Shown here in pieces: positions 54,671 through 63,356 of a DNA stretch of 64,000 nucleotides. Below the pieces are notes generated by a model. It saw nothing but the letters and a program-made list of their open reading frames with translations. It had not been told where the DNA came from and made no database searches. The position numbers and the translations under genes are program-made. Origin of the DNA: Candidatus Paralachnospira sangeri (lineage in GTDB: Bacteria > Bacillota > Clostridia > Lachnospirales > Lachnospiraceae). The DNA is taken from contig CAJFOT010000113.1 in the NCBI GenBank assembly GCA_904397815.1, forward strand, positions 16,642 to 80,641, written 5' to 3'. Each line of letters begins with the position of its first letter. The stretch's first letter is position 1.

Positions 54671-56857
54671 CTATATACGCAGAATTTCACTGAAATCTTC
54701 CTTCAGTACCCGTCTCCCACCCAGATAATAGGCTAAGGCGACGAAAGCAAACACAGCCAGGCTGAAACCGGCGATCAGCAGCACCGGTATCTCAGGCCAC
54801 ACTTCGGCAGGATTCAGATAACTGGCATTTGCGGCAAAGATAACAAAGCAGACCGTCAGCGGAATGGTAATGACCACAGGCCGGCCGGCAATTACCAGCC
54901 CTTCGATAAAAAATATCTTTTTCAGGCCGCCGGGCGTAATGCCCACAGACATATATTGAGCGAACTCTCTCTTCCGCTGCCGCAGAAATCCCATCGTATA
55001 GGAAAAAACATTGGCGATGCCGATCACTGCCAGCAGGGCACAGAAAGCTCCTATCAATAATTTATAGCTGCTGATAATATCTGCGTTCGTATTGTGATCC
55101 TGAATACGGTTTTCACTTTCTGTCTCATAGGCAGGCTCCAGTAAGGAAACGGCCTCCTCCTGCAGCTGATTCAGTTCCTCCAGGTCTGCTCCCTCAGGAG
55201 CCAGCAGACGGATATAAAGATCTTCCTCTTCTCCGCCGATTTCAGATGATATGGTCTGCCACAGTGACAGCGGCATAAACTGAACCAGAGCGTAATCATC
55301 ATATTCCTCCCGCAGTGCCGGTGTCTCCTGAGTAAAACCCAGCACCGGAATCTCCGTCAGCCCCGCTTCATCTTCCATTTCCATAGATATTGCAGAGAGA
55401 GAAGAATCCACATAGGGAACATATTCCCGATACCGGAATACACTGTGGATGCTGTCCCAGAACTGGTTCAGCACCACAGAACCGTCCAGTCCGGAAGAGA
55501 TGCCGGCCGTCTCACAGTACCGGAGAAAGGAATCATTATCCATCACCACAACCGGGGCCTGAACCAGCCAGCTGTCTCCCTGCCGGCTGACCGCCTCACC
55601 TGCCACAGCCGCCGGACCTCCCAGAGCATCCAGCTCCTGGCTGACCGCCTCATCCGGAATCAGGCAGCTGCTTTCTGCTTTCTGGTAGACCACGCAGTCC
55701 TCCACACTGTCCAGTTCCTGCAGGGCCTCTGTCATGGTGAAATCGCCGATCTCTGTGTCTTTCACGGTTATCATCACATCCCAGGCATCCTGATAACGCT
55801 CCGTATATGTATATCGGGTACTCAGGTCTGTCAGCGCAAAAAAGCAGAGCATCATGGTAAATCCCAGAAAGGAAAAGACCAGAGACAGCGTAGAAGTGCG
55901 CAGGGATTTTTTCCGCGCCCGGAGCCCGTTTCCGGCCAGCTCGCCCTCGATGCCGAACAGAAACGCAAGAAGAGGCGAACTTTTCTTCCGTTTCAGACCC
56001 GCCTCCCCGGTTCCCCGGATCGCCTCCAGCGGCGTCATTCTGCTCAGCTTCCTGGCCGGCAGCCAGGCCGAGCACAGCACTGTCAAAGCCGCAGCCAGAA
56101 AAGCAGCCGCCGTGACGCCGGGATGACACTGAAAGGCCTGGCTGTTCCGTCCCGGAATGTCCGCTCCGATCGCATTCATCCCCTGCACCGCGCCATAAGA
56201 GAGGAGAATCCCCAGTATGCTGCCGATCACCACCGGAAGGGCACACAGAGCCGCCGCCTCCTGGACCAGGCAGAGCCGTATCTGCCCCGGCGTGGCGCCT
56301 ATACTGGAAAAAATCCCGAACTGCCGCACCCGCTCATTCATGGTTACCTCAAAAGAATTTCTGATCACCAGGATCAGGGACACCGATACAGCTGCCAGAA
56401 TCACCAGATAAAAGGTCAGCAGCAGCGGCGGGCTGTCATCCTCCGGGTCATGAATCAGATACTGAGACAGCAGCGTTTCATGATAGGTGACGGCATCCTT
56501 TCCCAGCCTCAGCTGGTCAGCGATCAGCGGCATTTCTTCATAGGTTCTTCCGACATCGCTGAAATAAACATCCACCACTGTCTCTCCCCGCTCTGACTGT
56601 TCCTCATTGATCTCCGCCCGCTCCACACCGGCGAAGTTCCTGACTGCCTCCAGATCATCCTCCCCGATCTCTCCTGTCAGCCGCCCATGCCAGCCGCCCT
56701 CTTCCAGCAGAATCTGATTCACATCGTAAACCCACAGATTATAAAACATACAGCACAGAAAGGACAGAAACAGGCTGGCAATCAGCGCTGCCGCCATCAC
56801 AGACAGGCTGGCTGCCCGGTTTTGCCTGACCGACTCCCGTGAGTAATCTCTCCACAT
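54671..56857 (-). CDS. FtsX-type ABC permease (MacB-like)
   Basis: The 728-residue protein has eight to ten membrane helices in two FtsX domains: TM1 near 20-42, a first FtsX domain about 150-290, TM near 325-345, and a second FtsX domain about 610-725. Large extracellular domains lie between (about 45-145 and 350-600). It works with the ATPase encoded just before it to export or release lipids, peptides or antibiotics. The start at ATG 56857 is 5 bases after the ATPase stop and 8 bases after GGAGG. No two-component sensor pair is adjacent, unlike in Bce-type modules. Confidence 0.87.
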   Translation of the reverse strand: MWRDYSRESVRQNRAASLSVMAAALIASLFLSFLCCMFYNLWVYDVNQILLEEGGWHGRLTGEIGEDDLEAVRNFAGVERAEINEEQSERGETVVDVYFSDVGRTYEEMPLIADQLRLGKDAVTYHETLLSQYLIHDPEDDSPPLLLTFYLVILAAVSVSLILVIRNSFEVTMNERVRQFGIFSSIGATPGQIRLCLVQEAAALCALPVVIGSILGILLSYGAVQGMNAIGADIPGRNSQAFQCHPGVTAAAFLAAALTVLCSAWLPARKLSRMTPLEAIRGTGEAGLKRKKSSPLLAFLFGIEGELAGNGLRARKKSLRTSTLSLVFSFLGFTMMLCFFALTDLSTRYTYTERYQDAWDVMITVKDTEIGDFTMTEALQELDSVEDCVVYQKAESSCLIPDEAVSQELDALGGPAAVAGEAVSRQGDSWLVQAPVVVMDNDSFLRYCETAGISSGLDGSVVLNQFWDSIHSVFRYREYVPYVDSSLSAISMEMEDEAGLTEIPVLGFTQETPALREEYDDYALVQFMPLSLWQTISSEIGGEEEDLYIRLLAPEGADLEELNQLQEEAVSLLEPAYETESENRIQDHNTNADIISSYKLLIGAFCALLAVIGIANVFSYTMGFLRQRKREFAQYMSVGITPGGLKKIFFIEGLVIAGRPVVITIPLTVCFVIFAANASYLNPAEVWPEIPVLLIAGFSLAVFAFVALAYYLGGRRVLKEDFSEILRI

Positions 56858-56862
56858 ACCTG

Positions 56863-57543
56863 TCACCTCCGTTTCTGATCGCTGATGATCCGGCCGTCCT
56901 CTATGGTGATAATCCGACTGGCTTCCAGCGCAATCTTCTCATCATGGGTAATCAGCAAGATCGTCTGGTTCAGGTTCCGGTTGGACAATTTCAGCAAATC
57001 CACTACTTCCCTGGAATTTTTCTGATCAAGGTTCCCGGTGGGCTCATCAGCCAGCAGAATGGCCGGACGGTAGATCAGTGACCGGGCGATGGCCGCCCGC
57101 TGCTGCTGCCCTCCGGACAGCTGAGCCGGAAGGACATTCAGCTTGTCTCCGATTCCCAGAGCATTTACCACTTCCATAAAAAAATCACGGTTCGGCTTTC
57201 TTTTATCCAGCAGCATCGGCATCAGAATATTCTTCTCTACCGTCAGCGTGGGGATCAGATTATAAAACTGATAAACCAGCCCCACCTTTCTCCTGCGGAA
57301 TATGGCTGCCTGCGTCCGGTTCATCTGGGAAACATCCGTCCCTTCCACCAGAACCCGCCCCGATGTAGGCTGCTCCACACTGCCTAAAATATGCAGCAAT
57401 GTAGATTTGCCTGAACCAGAAGCTCCTGTCACTGCGACAAACTCACCTTTCTCTACTGACAGATCGATTCCGTCCAGCGCTGTCACCTGCGCGGCGCCGG
57501 AACCATAAACCTTTCGGACATTTTCACATCTTAAAATTTCCAC
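56863..57543 (-). CDS. ABC transporter ATPase, MacB/LolD type
   Basis: The 226-residue ATPase has Walker A GASGSGKSTL, Q-loop LVYQFYNLIPTLTVEKNI (by position about 85-102), signature LSGGQQQRAAIARSL, Walker B ILLADEPTGNLD and H-loop ITHDE. It drives the FtsX-type permease encoded next. The start is GTG at 57543, a few bases after GAGGAGG. The pair forms a two-gene operon. Confidence 0.93.
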   Translation of the reverse strand: MEILRCENVRKVYGSGAAQVTALDGIDLSVEKGEFVAVTGASGSGKSTLLHILGSVEQPTSGRVLVEGTDVSQMNRTQAAIFRRRKVGLVYQFYNLIPTLTVEKNILMPMLLDKRKPNRDFFMEVVNALGIGDKLNVLPAQLSGGQQQRAAIARSLIYRPAILLADEPTGNLDQKNSREVVDLLKLSNRNLNQTILLITHDEKIALEASRIITIEDGRIISDQKRR

Positions 57544-57663
57544 AACACACCCTCCTCAGCATAGGAATTTGAAAAGCACTCACCCAAACAGGTATCTTTT
57601 TGCAAATGGCAGTGCCTGTTTTTATCATAGCAGATGAAAGTGACATCCCGGTGACAGATTTCA

Positions 57664-57672
57664 TGTTATAAT
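57664..57672 (+). promoter_or_regulatory. Extended -10 promoter of the ArsR-type gene
   Basis: TGT followed by perfect TATAAT (57667-57672) forms an extended -10 promoter about 40 bases before the start codon. Two direct GTGACA words lie upstream (about 57638-57655). Confidence 0.5.
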
Positions 57673-57710
57673 GAAAATAGTAAAACAGGAAAGCATGAGG
57701 AGGCGATTTT

Positions 57711-58127
57711 ATGACAGATATCAGACTGCCCCACGACCATGGGCAGCATACCGAACAGAAACTGGCAGATATGCCTGGTATTGACGACTTTCAGATCGTG
57801 GCAGATATTTTTAAGCAAATGGGGGACAGCAGCCGGGTGCGCATTTTCTGGCTGCTCTGCCACTGTGAGGAATGTGTCATCAACATCTCAGCACTGGTAC
57901 AGATGAGCAGTTCCGCAGTCTCTCATCACCTGAAACAGCTGAGGGCTGCCCGGCTGATCATCAGCAGGAGGGAAGGAAAAGAAGTATACTACAAAGCCGC
58001 GGATACACCTCAGGCCCGCCTGCTCCATCATATGATCGAAGACCTGGTGGAAATCGCCTGCCCCGGGAAACCCGGCGCGGCAGCGGCATCGGATCGCCGC
58101 GCAGAAAGAAAAAATGGTACGAAATGA
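57711..58127 (+). CDS. ArsR/SmtB-family metal-responsive repressor
   Basis: The 138-residue protein has an ArsR winged HTH (about 35-105: IFKQMGDSSRVRIFWLL, then ISALVQMSSSAVSHHLKQLRAARLI, by position). Metal ligands are likely in the N-terminal HDHGQH (8-13) and in CHCEEC (about 48-53), the alpha-3 position used by ArsR and CadC. It would release DNA on metal binding. No metal pump lies next to it in the window, so its targets are unknown. GAGGAGG precedes the ATG. Confidence 0.88.
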   Translation: MTDIRLPHDHGQHTEQKLADMPGIDDFQIVADIFKQMGDSSRVRIFWLLCHCEECVINISALVQMSSSAVSHHLKQLRAARLIISRREGKEVYYKAADTPQARLLHHMIEDLVEIACPGKPGAAAASDRRAERKNGTK

Positions 58128-58149
58128 GACGAAATCAAAGTCTAAAAAA

Positions 58150-58228
58150 CAGAGGGAATTCTCTCTGGTGCCGTGAGAACTCCCTCCGCACCCGGAAAAC
58201 TCCCTCTGAAGCCGGGGAACTTTCCCGG
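58150..58228. other. Region of competing hairpins between arsR-type gene and bcp
   Basis: CAGAGGGAATTCTC (58150-58163) can pair with GAGAACTCCCTC (58175-58186) or with AACTCCCTCTG (58198-58208); AACTCCCTC occurs twice, 20 bp apart. A further small hairpin (CCGGGG/CCCGG, about 58212-58228) precedes ATTTT and may terminate the arsR-type transcript. Confidence 0.4.
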
Positions 58229-58231
58229 ATT

Positions 58232-58696
58232 TTATGCGTCCGTTCTCAGTTCTCCCAGCATCTGGGCCGGATTGTCCGCTGCCTTTACTTTCCCGAAGGC
58301 TTTTGAAATGATTCCATTCTCATCAATGAGATACGTGGTTCTCACCACACCCATGGTTTTCTTTCCATACATATTTTTTTCTTTCCACACATCATAGGCC
58401 TGGATCGCAGTCAGCTCAGGATCGGACAGAAGGGTAAAGGGAAGGCCGTATTTCTCCTCAAATTTTTTATGGGAAGCAACGCTGTCTTTACTGATCCCGA
58501 TTACCACAGCCCCTTCCTCCTGAAACTGGGGATACAGTTCCCCAAAAGCGCAGGCCTGCTTTGTGCAGCCCGGCGTATTGTCTCTGGGATAAAAATACAG
58601 CACCACCCTTTTCCCTCTGTATTCCTTTAATGTATGCATATCTCCATTCTGATCCGGCAGTGTAAAATCCGGCGCTTCTGTTCCGATTTCCAGCAT
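58232..58696 (-). CDS. bcp: Thioredoxin-dependent peroxiredoxin, Bcp/PrxQ type
   Basis: The 154-residue protein has the PrxQ core: APDFTLPDQNGD, then YFYPRDNTPGCTKQACAF with the peroxidatic Cys (PGCT, about residue 44) in TPGCTKQA. The usual resolving Cys five residues later is Ala here (CTKQAC places a Cys at +5, so the pair C-x4-C is present). It reduces peroxides with thioredoxin. The start at ATG 58696 is 9 bases after AAGGAGG; the very long upstream frame crosses the intergenic region and is not coding. Confidence 0.9.
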   Translation of the reverse strand: MLEIGTEAPDFTLPDQNGDMHTLKEYRGKRVVLYFYPRDNTPGCTKQACAFGELYPQFQEEGAVVIGISKDSVASHKKFEEKYGLPFTLLSDPELTAIQAYDVWKEKNMYGKKTMGVVRTTYLIDENGIISKAFGKVKAADNPAQMLGELRTDA

Positions 58697-58878
58697 CTTT
58701 TTCATCCTCCTTCTGATTGTATTCACACCGGAACGGGACCGGCAGCGCCTGCGAAACCGGCAGCTGCAGCCCGCACCCCGGATATGCTCACTCTTTTCAG
58801 TATACAGCAGGGTGCCGGCCCGGACAAGGGTTTTCCGCATCTTTCCGGGATTTCTCTCCCGCAGCAGTTTTTTCTGTC

Positions 58879-58907
58879 TTGACAAACAGCGGTTTGCTCT
58901 GTAAAAT
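58879..58907 (+). promoter_or_regulatory. Promoter of the MATE pump gene
   Basis: Perfect TTGACA (58879-58884) and TAAAAT (58902-58907) are 17 bp apart. The leader before the pump gene is about 160 bases and holds two short ORFs. Confidence 0.65.
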
Positions 58908-58933
58908 GAAATCGTTTGCTCGGAGGGTATGTC

Positions 58934-58996
58934 ATGCCACTGCAAAACTCTGCCGCTGGCCGGACAGCGCCGTATCAGGAGACAGTGAAGAAATGA
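58934..58996 (+). CDS. Possible 20-residue leader peptide upstream of the MATE gene
   Basis: ATG at 58934 is 7 bases after GGAGGG and opens a 20-codon ORF (starting MPLQNSAAG, ending TVKK). Its stop overlaps the start of a second 22-codon ORF. Position between promoter and pump gene suggests a translated leader; there is no homologue to support it. Confidence 0.35.
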   Translation: MPLQNSAAGRTAPYQETVKK

Positions 58997-59061
58997 CAGG
59001 CTGGATAAGGCACAGACTGGGATGTCTGCTCTTGTCCGGCTTTTATTTTTATAAATCGTAG
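58993..59061 (+). CDS. Possible 22-residue second leader peptide
   Basis: ATGA overlaps the stop of the first leader ORF. The 22-residue product (MTGWIRHRLG, then hydrophobic, ending FYFYKS) has a basic start and a hydrophobic core. Its stop codon TAG is part of the TAGGAGG ribosome site of the MATE gene, so translation through it would deliver ribosomes to the pump start. Confidence 0.35.
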   Translation: MTGWIRHRLGCLLLSGFYFYKS

Positions 59062-59075
59062 GAGGCATATCGCTT

Positions 59076-60410
59076 ATGGATTTTCTGAAAGGAAATATTA
59101 AATCAATCTATCTGAAATATCTGGCCGCAGCTTTCGGCAGCGCCCTGATTTCTTCTGTTTACGCCACTGTGGATATGGCTATGGTAGGCCAGTACCAGGG
59201 ACCGGAAGGCACAGCTGCTCTGGCTGTGGTAACGCCCATTTGGAATATTATCTACAGCCTCGGGCTCCTGATGGGCATCGGCGGTTCTGTCATTTTCAGC
59301 ATGCTGCGGGGACAGTCACGGGACAACCAGCGCCGCTCCAATGAATATTTCACCGCGGCTCTGATCGGTGCCTGTTTTCTGGCACTGGTCACCTGGGTTG
59401 GCATCGGCCTCTTCGACCGTCAGCTGCTGATCCTCTTCGGCGCCGATGAAACCCTGCTTCCTCTGGCCCGTGAATATGTGCTGCCGGTGAAATTCGCCCT
59501 GCCCACCTTCCTGCTGAACCAGATGCTGGCGGCATTTCTGCGCAACGACGGCAACCCCGGCCTCGCCACAAAAGCGGTTCTGTTCGGCGGCATTTTCAAT
59601 ATTTTCGGCGATTATTTCTGTGTGTTCGTGCTGGACTGGGGCATGTTCGGCGCCGGATTCGCTACTGCGGTAGGCTCTGTCCTCTCCTTCCTGCTGATGC
59701 TGACCCATTTCATCAGCAAGAAGAATACCCTGGCCCTGGTGCGGCCCCTGGCGCTGCCCCATAAGCTGCGGGAGATCGCCGTCACCGGTTTTTCCACCTT
59801 CTTCATTGACGTGGCAATGGGAATTCTGACCGTCTTCTTTAACCGTCAGATTCTGAAATATCTGGGAACAGATGCGCTGGCCGTGTATGGCATCATTGTC
59901 AATATCAGCACTTTCGTCCAGTGCTGCGCCTACAGCATAGGGCAAGCTTCTCAGCCTGTTATTTCCACCAACTTCGGGGCAGGCCAGGGCGGCAGAATCC
60001 GCATAACACTCCGATATGCCCTGGTCACTGCAGCTGTATTCGCTCTGCTGTGGACAGGCGTCAGCATAGCAGTGCCAAACCTGTATGTCCGTATCTTTAT
60101 GGCGCCCACTGCGGAGGTATTGGCGATTGCGCCCTATATCATCCGCTGCTACAGCCTTTCCTTTTTGCTGCTGCCTCTGAATATCTTCTCTACATATTAT
60201 TTTCAGGCAGTGATGAAGCCGGCCGCATCCTTTATTGTGTCTGTGGCCCGAGGCGTTGTGATCAGCGGCCTGCTGATCTTCCTGCTGCCGGTTCTGGCCG
60301 GACCTGATTCCATCTGGTTCGCCATGCCGGTGACAGAACTGGTGACATCCGTTTACGTTGTCTGGAAAATCAGGGAATATACCAGGCAGCTGCCGGAAAG
60401 GGCAGCCTGA
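59076..60410 (+). CDS. MATE-family multidrug efflux pump
   Basis: The 444-residue protein has twelve membrane helices in two six-helix halves. Landmarks of the bacterial NorM/DinF-like MATE group are VDMAMVGQYQGPEGTAALA (by position about 33-51) and the matching region in the second half with IGQASQPVISTNFGAGQ (about 290-306). It exports cationic drugs using sodium or proton gradients. TAGGAGG is 8 bases before the ATG. The next gene is convergent. Confidence 0.92.
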   Translation: MDFLKGNIKSIYLKYLAAAFGSALISSVYATVDMAMVGQYQGPEGTAALAVVTPIWNIIYSLGLLMGIGGSVIFSMLRGQSRDNQRRSNEYFTAALIGACFLALVTWVGIGLFDRQLLILFGADETLLPLAREYVLPVKFALPTFLLNQMLAAFLRNDGNPGLATKAVLFGGIFNIFGDYFCVFVLDWGMFGAGFATAVGSVLSFLLMLTHFISKKNTLALVRPLALPHKLREIAVTGFSTFFIDVAMGILTVFFNRQILKYLGTDALAVYGIIVNISTFVQCCAYSIGQASQPVISTNFGAGQGGRIRITLRYALVTAAVFALLWTGVSIAVPNLYVRIFMAPTAEVLAIAPYIIRCYSLSFLLLPLNIFSTYYFQAVMKPAASFIVSVARGVVISGLLIFLLPVLAGPDSIWFAMPVTELVTSVYVVWKIREYTRQLPERAA

Positions 60411-60440
60411 ATACAGGCACATGTAAGCAGGCTCCGCCCA

Positions 60441-61427
60441 TCACCCTGCCGGTTCGCAGATATACGCTACTTCCTGGTTTTTCCGCCTGATCCACTGGAC
60501 AGAAGCGTCCATGGCAGTCCGGCAGCCATTGGTCTGATCCAGGGCGTTTAACATGACAAAATCATGAATCATCCCCCGGATCTGCACTGCTGTAACATCC
60601 GCGCCGGCCCGCAGCAGTCTCGCCGCAAAAGCTTCTCCCTCACTGCACAGCACATCCGCCTGACCGTTAATCACCATAGTCGGCGGCATTTGCTGCAGCA
60701 GCCGGTCATCTGCCCGCAGGGGAGAAGCTGTGATCCGCCGGCGGTCTGTCGGATTCGGCGCATACTGCTGCCAGAACCACTGCATACCGGCCTGATAAAG
60801 ATAATATCCCCATGCAAACTGCCGATAAGAAGGCGTCTGAAAACAGGCATGGACAACGGGATAATAAAGCAGCTGCTTCTGAATATAGGGACCGCCCTCC
60901 TGACAGGCCATCAGACTGACGGCAATGGCCAGATTGCCTCCGGCGCTGTCCCCCGCTATGGTAAGGGTGTGCCGGTTTAAGTCTGGGAACTCCGGCTCTG
61001 TCAGCTCCCAGAGCATGGACAGCAGACGGAAGCACTGATTCAGCGCAGTGGGATATCGGGCCTCCGGCGCCCGGGCATATTCCGGAAAGACAACCAGAGA
61101 CTCCGTCCGGGCCGCCAGTTCTCTCACCAGCTTCTCGTGGGTATGAAAGCTGCCGAATACCCAGCCGCCTCCGTGGATATAAAAAATCACATGACGTATC
61201 TTCCTGCAGCTCAGGGGCCTGACAAGGTAAACAGGCACCCTTCCCCATCCGCCTGTATCTGTCAGCCTGACAGCAGTATCTGCCGGGTAAAGATAAACCG
61301 GCGCATTCTGGGCCTCCTCCAGCCTCCGGCGTCCCTCTTCCGGCGGCAGCTGAAAGATCAGCGGCGGGACAGCGCTCTGGTCACAAACCATCTGAGCGGC
61401 GGCCTCCAGCGGAATTCTCTGTCTCAT
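60441..61427 (-). CDS. Alpha/beta hydrolase, hormone-sensitive lipase type
   Basis: The 328-residue protein has the HSL oxyanion motif HGGGWVFGS (about 83-91), nucleophile Ser in GDSAGGN (about 160), and the acid and His in DVLCSEG and IHDFVM. Enzymes of this family hydrolyse short-chain esters. The start at ATG 61427 follows AGAGGAG by 6 bases; an ATG five codons upstream precedes that site. No signal peptide, so cytoplasmic. Confidence 0.87.
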   Translation of the reverse strand: MRQRIPLEAAAQMVCDQSAVPPLIFQLPPEEGRRRLEEAQNAPVYLYPADTAVRLTDTGGWGRVPVYLVRPLSCRKIRHVIFYIHGGGWVFGSFHTHEKLVRELAARTESLVVFPEYARAPEARYPTALNQCFRLLSMLWELTEPEFPDLNRHTLTIAGDSAGGNLAIAVSLMACQEGGPYIQKQLLYYPVVHACFQTPSYRQFAWGYYLYQAGMQWFWQQYAPNPTDRRRITASPLRADDRLLQQMPPTMVINGQADVLCSEGEAFAARLLRAGADVTAVQIRGMIHDFVMLNALDQTNGCRTAMDASVQWIRRKNQEVAYICEPAG

Positions 61428-61532
61428 ACATGCTCCTCTCATAGAAATCCTCTGTCTCTATGATATGCCTGCCGTCTACGGAAAGTTCCTCTAAGCTGTC
61501 ACTGTGCCGTCTTTTTCCACTGGGATTATCGG

Positions 61533-61784
61533 CTATCCTTTCAGTCCTCTGGCCTGCCTGTCCATATCCTCTATCACAATGTCATAAATCTCCCCCAGAG
61601 ATGCACAGTATTCCAGCACCTTCCAGGGCTCATTGGTATGAAAATGAATCTTGATCAGATCCTCATCTCCCACTGCCAGCAGACAGTCCCCCTGAAAATG
61701 TTCCGTAAAGTAATCACTGATCTCATCCTCATCCAGGTTATCCCCTTCAATCAGCAGCTGTGTGTCATAACGAAATTCCAGCAT
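61533..61784 (-). CDS. Stand-alone FakA/YloV C-terminal-like domain protein
   Basis: The 83-residue protein aligns by eye with one segment of the fatty acid kinase FakA/YloV: FRYDTQLLIEG at the start, GDCLLAVGDEDLIKIHFHTNEPWKVLEY (by position about 32-60) with the HxHT motif, and GEIYDIVIEDM. FakA itself is about 550 residues; the kinase (DhaL) domain and the rest are absent. It has a good AAAGGAG site, so it is probably a real gene. It may bind acyl-phosphate or a FakB-like partner; that is inference. Confidence 0.75.
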   Translation of the reverse strand: MLEFRYDTQLLIEGDNLDEDEISDYFTEHFQGDCLLAVGDEDLIKIHFHTNEPWKVLEYCASLGEIYDIVIEDMDRQARGLKG

Positions 61785-61892
61785 CCTTATTCTCCTTTCT
61801 TTTCCTGATTGCTCTTTCTTATTCTGCTTCCTTTTATTCTTTCTCTGCTTATCTCCCGCGGTCTCCGGCTCCGGTCCGCTGCGGCTTCATGT

Positions 61893-62264
61893 TCATCTGC
61901 GCAGGCCCCGGCCATAGCCCCGGCCCCTGTATGCGGGCATCACAAACAGGTCCTCCAGATATATGCCTGCCCGGCCCAGAAAGGTGGAAAAATTATGAAA
62001 AAACAGGGCGAACCCTACTTCTCTGTCCCCCTCAAGGGCAAAGATGACCTCTGCTTTTTTTCTGTCAAACAGCCACTCTTCCAGCAGTTCCTCTGTCGCC
62101 ACCACCTGATCCAGCATATGCTCATAATCTGCCAGTGCCCTGATAAACTCCAGAATCAGCGGCACGTCCGATCTGTCCGCATACCGGAACCGCATTTCTT
62201 TCTGCCCCTGTTTTTCCTTCTTTTCTTGTTCTTTCCCCTGATCCTGTTTTTCTTCCTTGTTCAA
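61893..62264 (-). pseudogene. Truncated GNAT acetyltransferase
   Basis: Starting at the TTG at 62264 (6 bases after AAGGAGG), the 123-residue product has a Lys/Glu/Gln-rich leader of about 23 residues, then the GNAT N-terminal half (MRFRYADRSDVPLILEFI) and motif A (LEDLFVMPAYRGRGYGRGL). It stops three residues after the acetyl-CoA-binding Arg/Gly-rich turn, where normal GNAT enzymes continue about 50-60 residues. No continuation is seen in the other frames downstream. So the 3' half has been lost and activity is doubtful. Confidence 0.7.
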
Positions 62265-62372
62265 AATAATCCTCCTTATACAGCCAGTATGCAGAACCGG
62301 CGGGCGGTTTGTACCTCCGGCCTGTCGTATACTGAACGGAAACATATACCCCATCCATTTCCAAACAGATGC

Positions 62373-63227
62373 CTACGGCACGCAGAGTGTTACAATTACC
62401 ACCTCCGGCCTGTTATTCACCCGAAACGGGAATACGCTGTTTCCCAGTCCCCTGCTGACTATCATGTTTGTTCTTCCTTCCACATACAGGCCGGCGTCAT
62501 ATTTCGGGAACAGCCCCTGGTTAGGGGCAATCAGTCCGCCGACCACTGGCAGCCGAAACTGTCCGCCATGGGCATGGCCGGTAAGTACCAGATCGATCTG
62601 CTGATTTACATAAGCGTCAAAGGTCTCCGGTCTGTGGGACAGCAGTATCCGATAACCGTCTGCCAGCTCCATGGCCGACAGCTTCTCTTCAAAATATGCC
62701 AGAGAATCCTTCAGTTCCTCATCCTGTTCCTCAAACCGGGGATCGTCCAGGCCGATCAGCTGAATCACCCCGCCCTCACGATCCAGGGTCACCGCCTCAT
62801 CTCTGAGGACCGTCACACCGACTGCCTCCAGCCGCCGCTCCAGTTCTTCATACTGTTCCTCCAGCCTGGCCTCATGATTCCCTGTTACAAAATAGCAGGG
62901 GGCAATTTGTACTGCTTCTTCGGCAAACTTCACTGCCCTGTCCATGTCTGTGTGAATAGAATCCACCAGGTCTCCGGTCAGCGCAATCATGTCAGGCTGC
63001 TCTGCCCGCAGCAGCATGAGCAGGTTCTCATTTTCCTCGCCGAATTCTCCGTTATGAAGATCAGAAACCTGGGCAATCCGCCAGCCGTCAAAGGAAGTCG
63101 GAATTCTTTCTGACACAATCTGAATTCTCGTCGTCTCCAAAGCCGTATTTCCCCAGGCAATCCACAGAATGAAAGCCAGCGCCGCAAACAAAATCACAAG
63201 CCATTTCATCACTTTCTTTTTCATCAT
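62373..63227 (-). CDS. Membrane-anchored metallophosphoesterase (YkuE-like)
   Basis: The 284-residue protein has an N-terminal anchor helix (about 7-26) and a calcineurin-like phosphoesterase domain with all five metal motifs: DLHNGE (about 56), GDLVDS (about 85), GNHEA (about 116), LSHRPE (about 195) and GHAHGGQ (about 217). It probably faces the outside of the membrane. It may act on lipid or nucleotide phosphates, as YkuE-type enzymes do. It has tandem ATGs at 63227 and 63224. Confidence 0.88.
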   Translation of the reverse strand: MMKKKVMKWLVILFAALAFILWIAWGNTALETTRIQIVSERIPTSFDGWRIAQVSDLHNGEFGEENENLLMLLRAEQPDMIALTGDLVDSIHTDMDRAVKFAEEAVQIAPCYFVTGNHEARLEEQYEELERRLEAVGVTVLRDEAVTLDREGGVIQLIGLDDPRFEEQDEELKDSLAYFEEKLSAMELADGYRILLSHRPETFDAYVNQQIDLVLTGHAHGGQFRLPVVGGLIAPNQGLFPKYDAGLYVEGRTNMIVSRGLGNSVFPFRVNNRPEVVIVTLCVP

Positions 63228-63298
63228 TCTCTTTCTGATCCGCAGTCTTTCTTCATTTCTTCCATTCCTGAGAAATCTTTTTCCCTGATTTCATGCTC

Positions 63299-63340
63299 AA
63301 AAAGGAGACTGCCGGCATCAGTCTGACCAGCGGCAGTCTC
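63299..63340 (-). terminator. Terminator after the Rpn-type remnant
   Basis: On the minus strand a perfect 11-bp stem (GGAGACTGCCG with CGGCAGTCTCC, 63303-63313 and 63330-63340) is followed by TTTTTG. It ends the transcript of the gene at 63357-63860. Confidence 0.8.
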
Positions 63341-63356
63341 CCTTCATCTGTCCCGT

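Noticed and set aside
58697-59068. 124-codon N-terminal extension of the peroxiredoxin
   Set aside because: It covers the intergenic region and the opposite-strand MATE promoter; the ATG at 58696 has AAGGAGG and begins the conserved domain.
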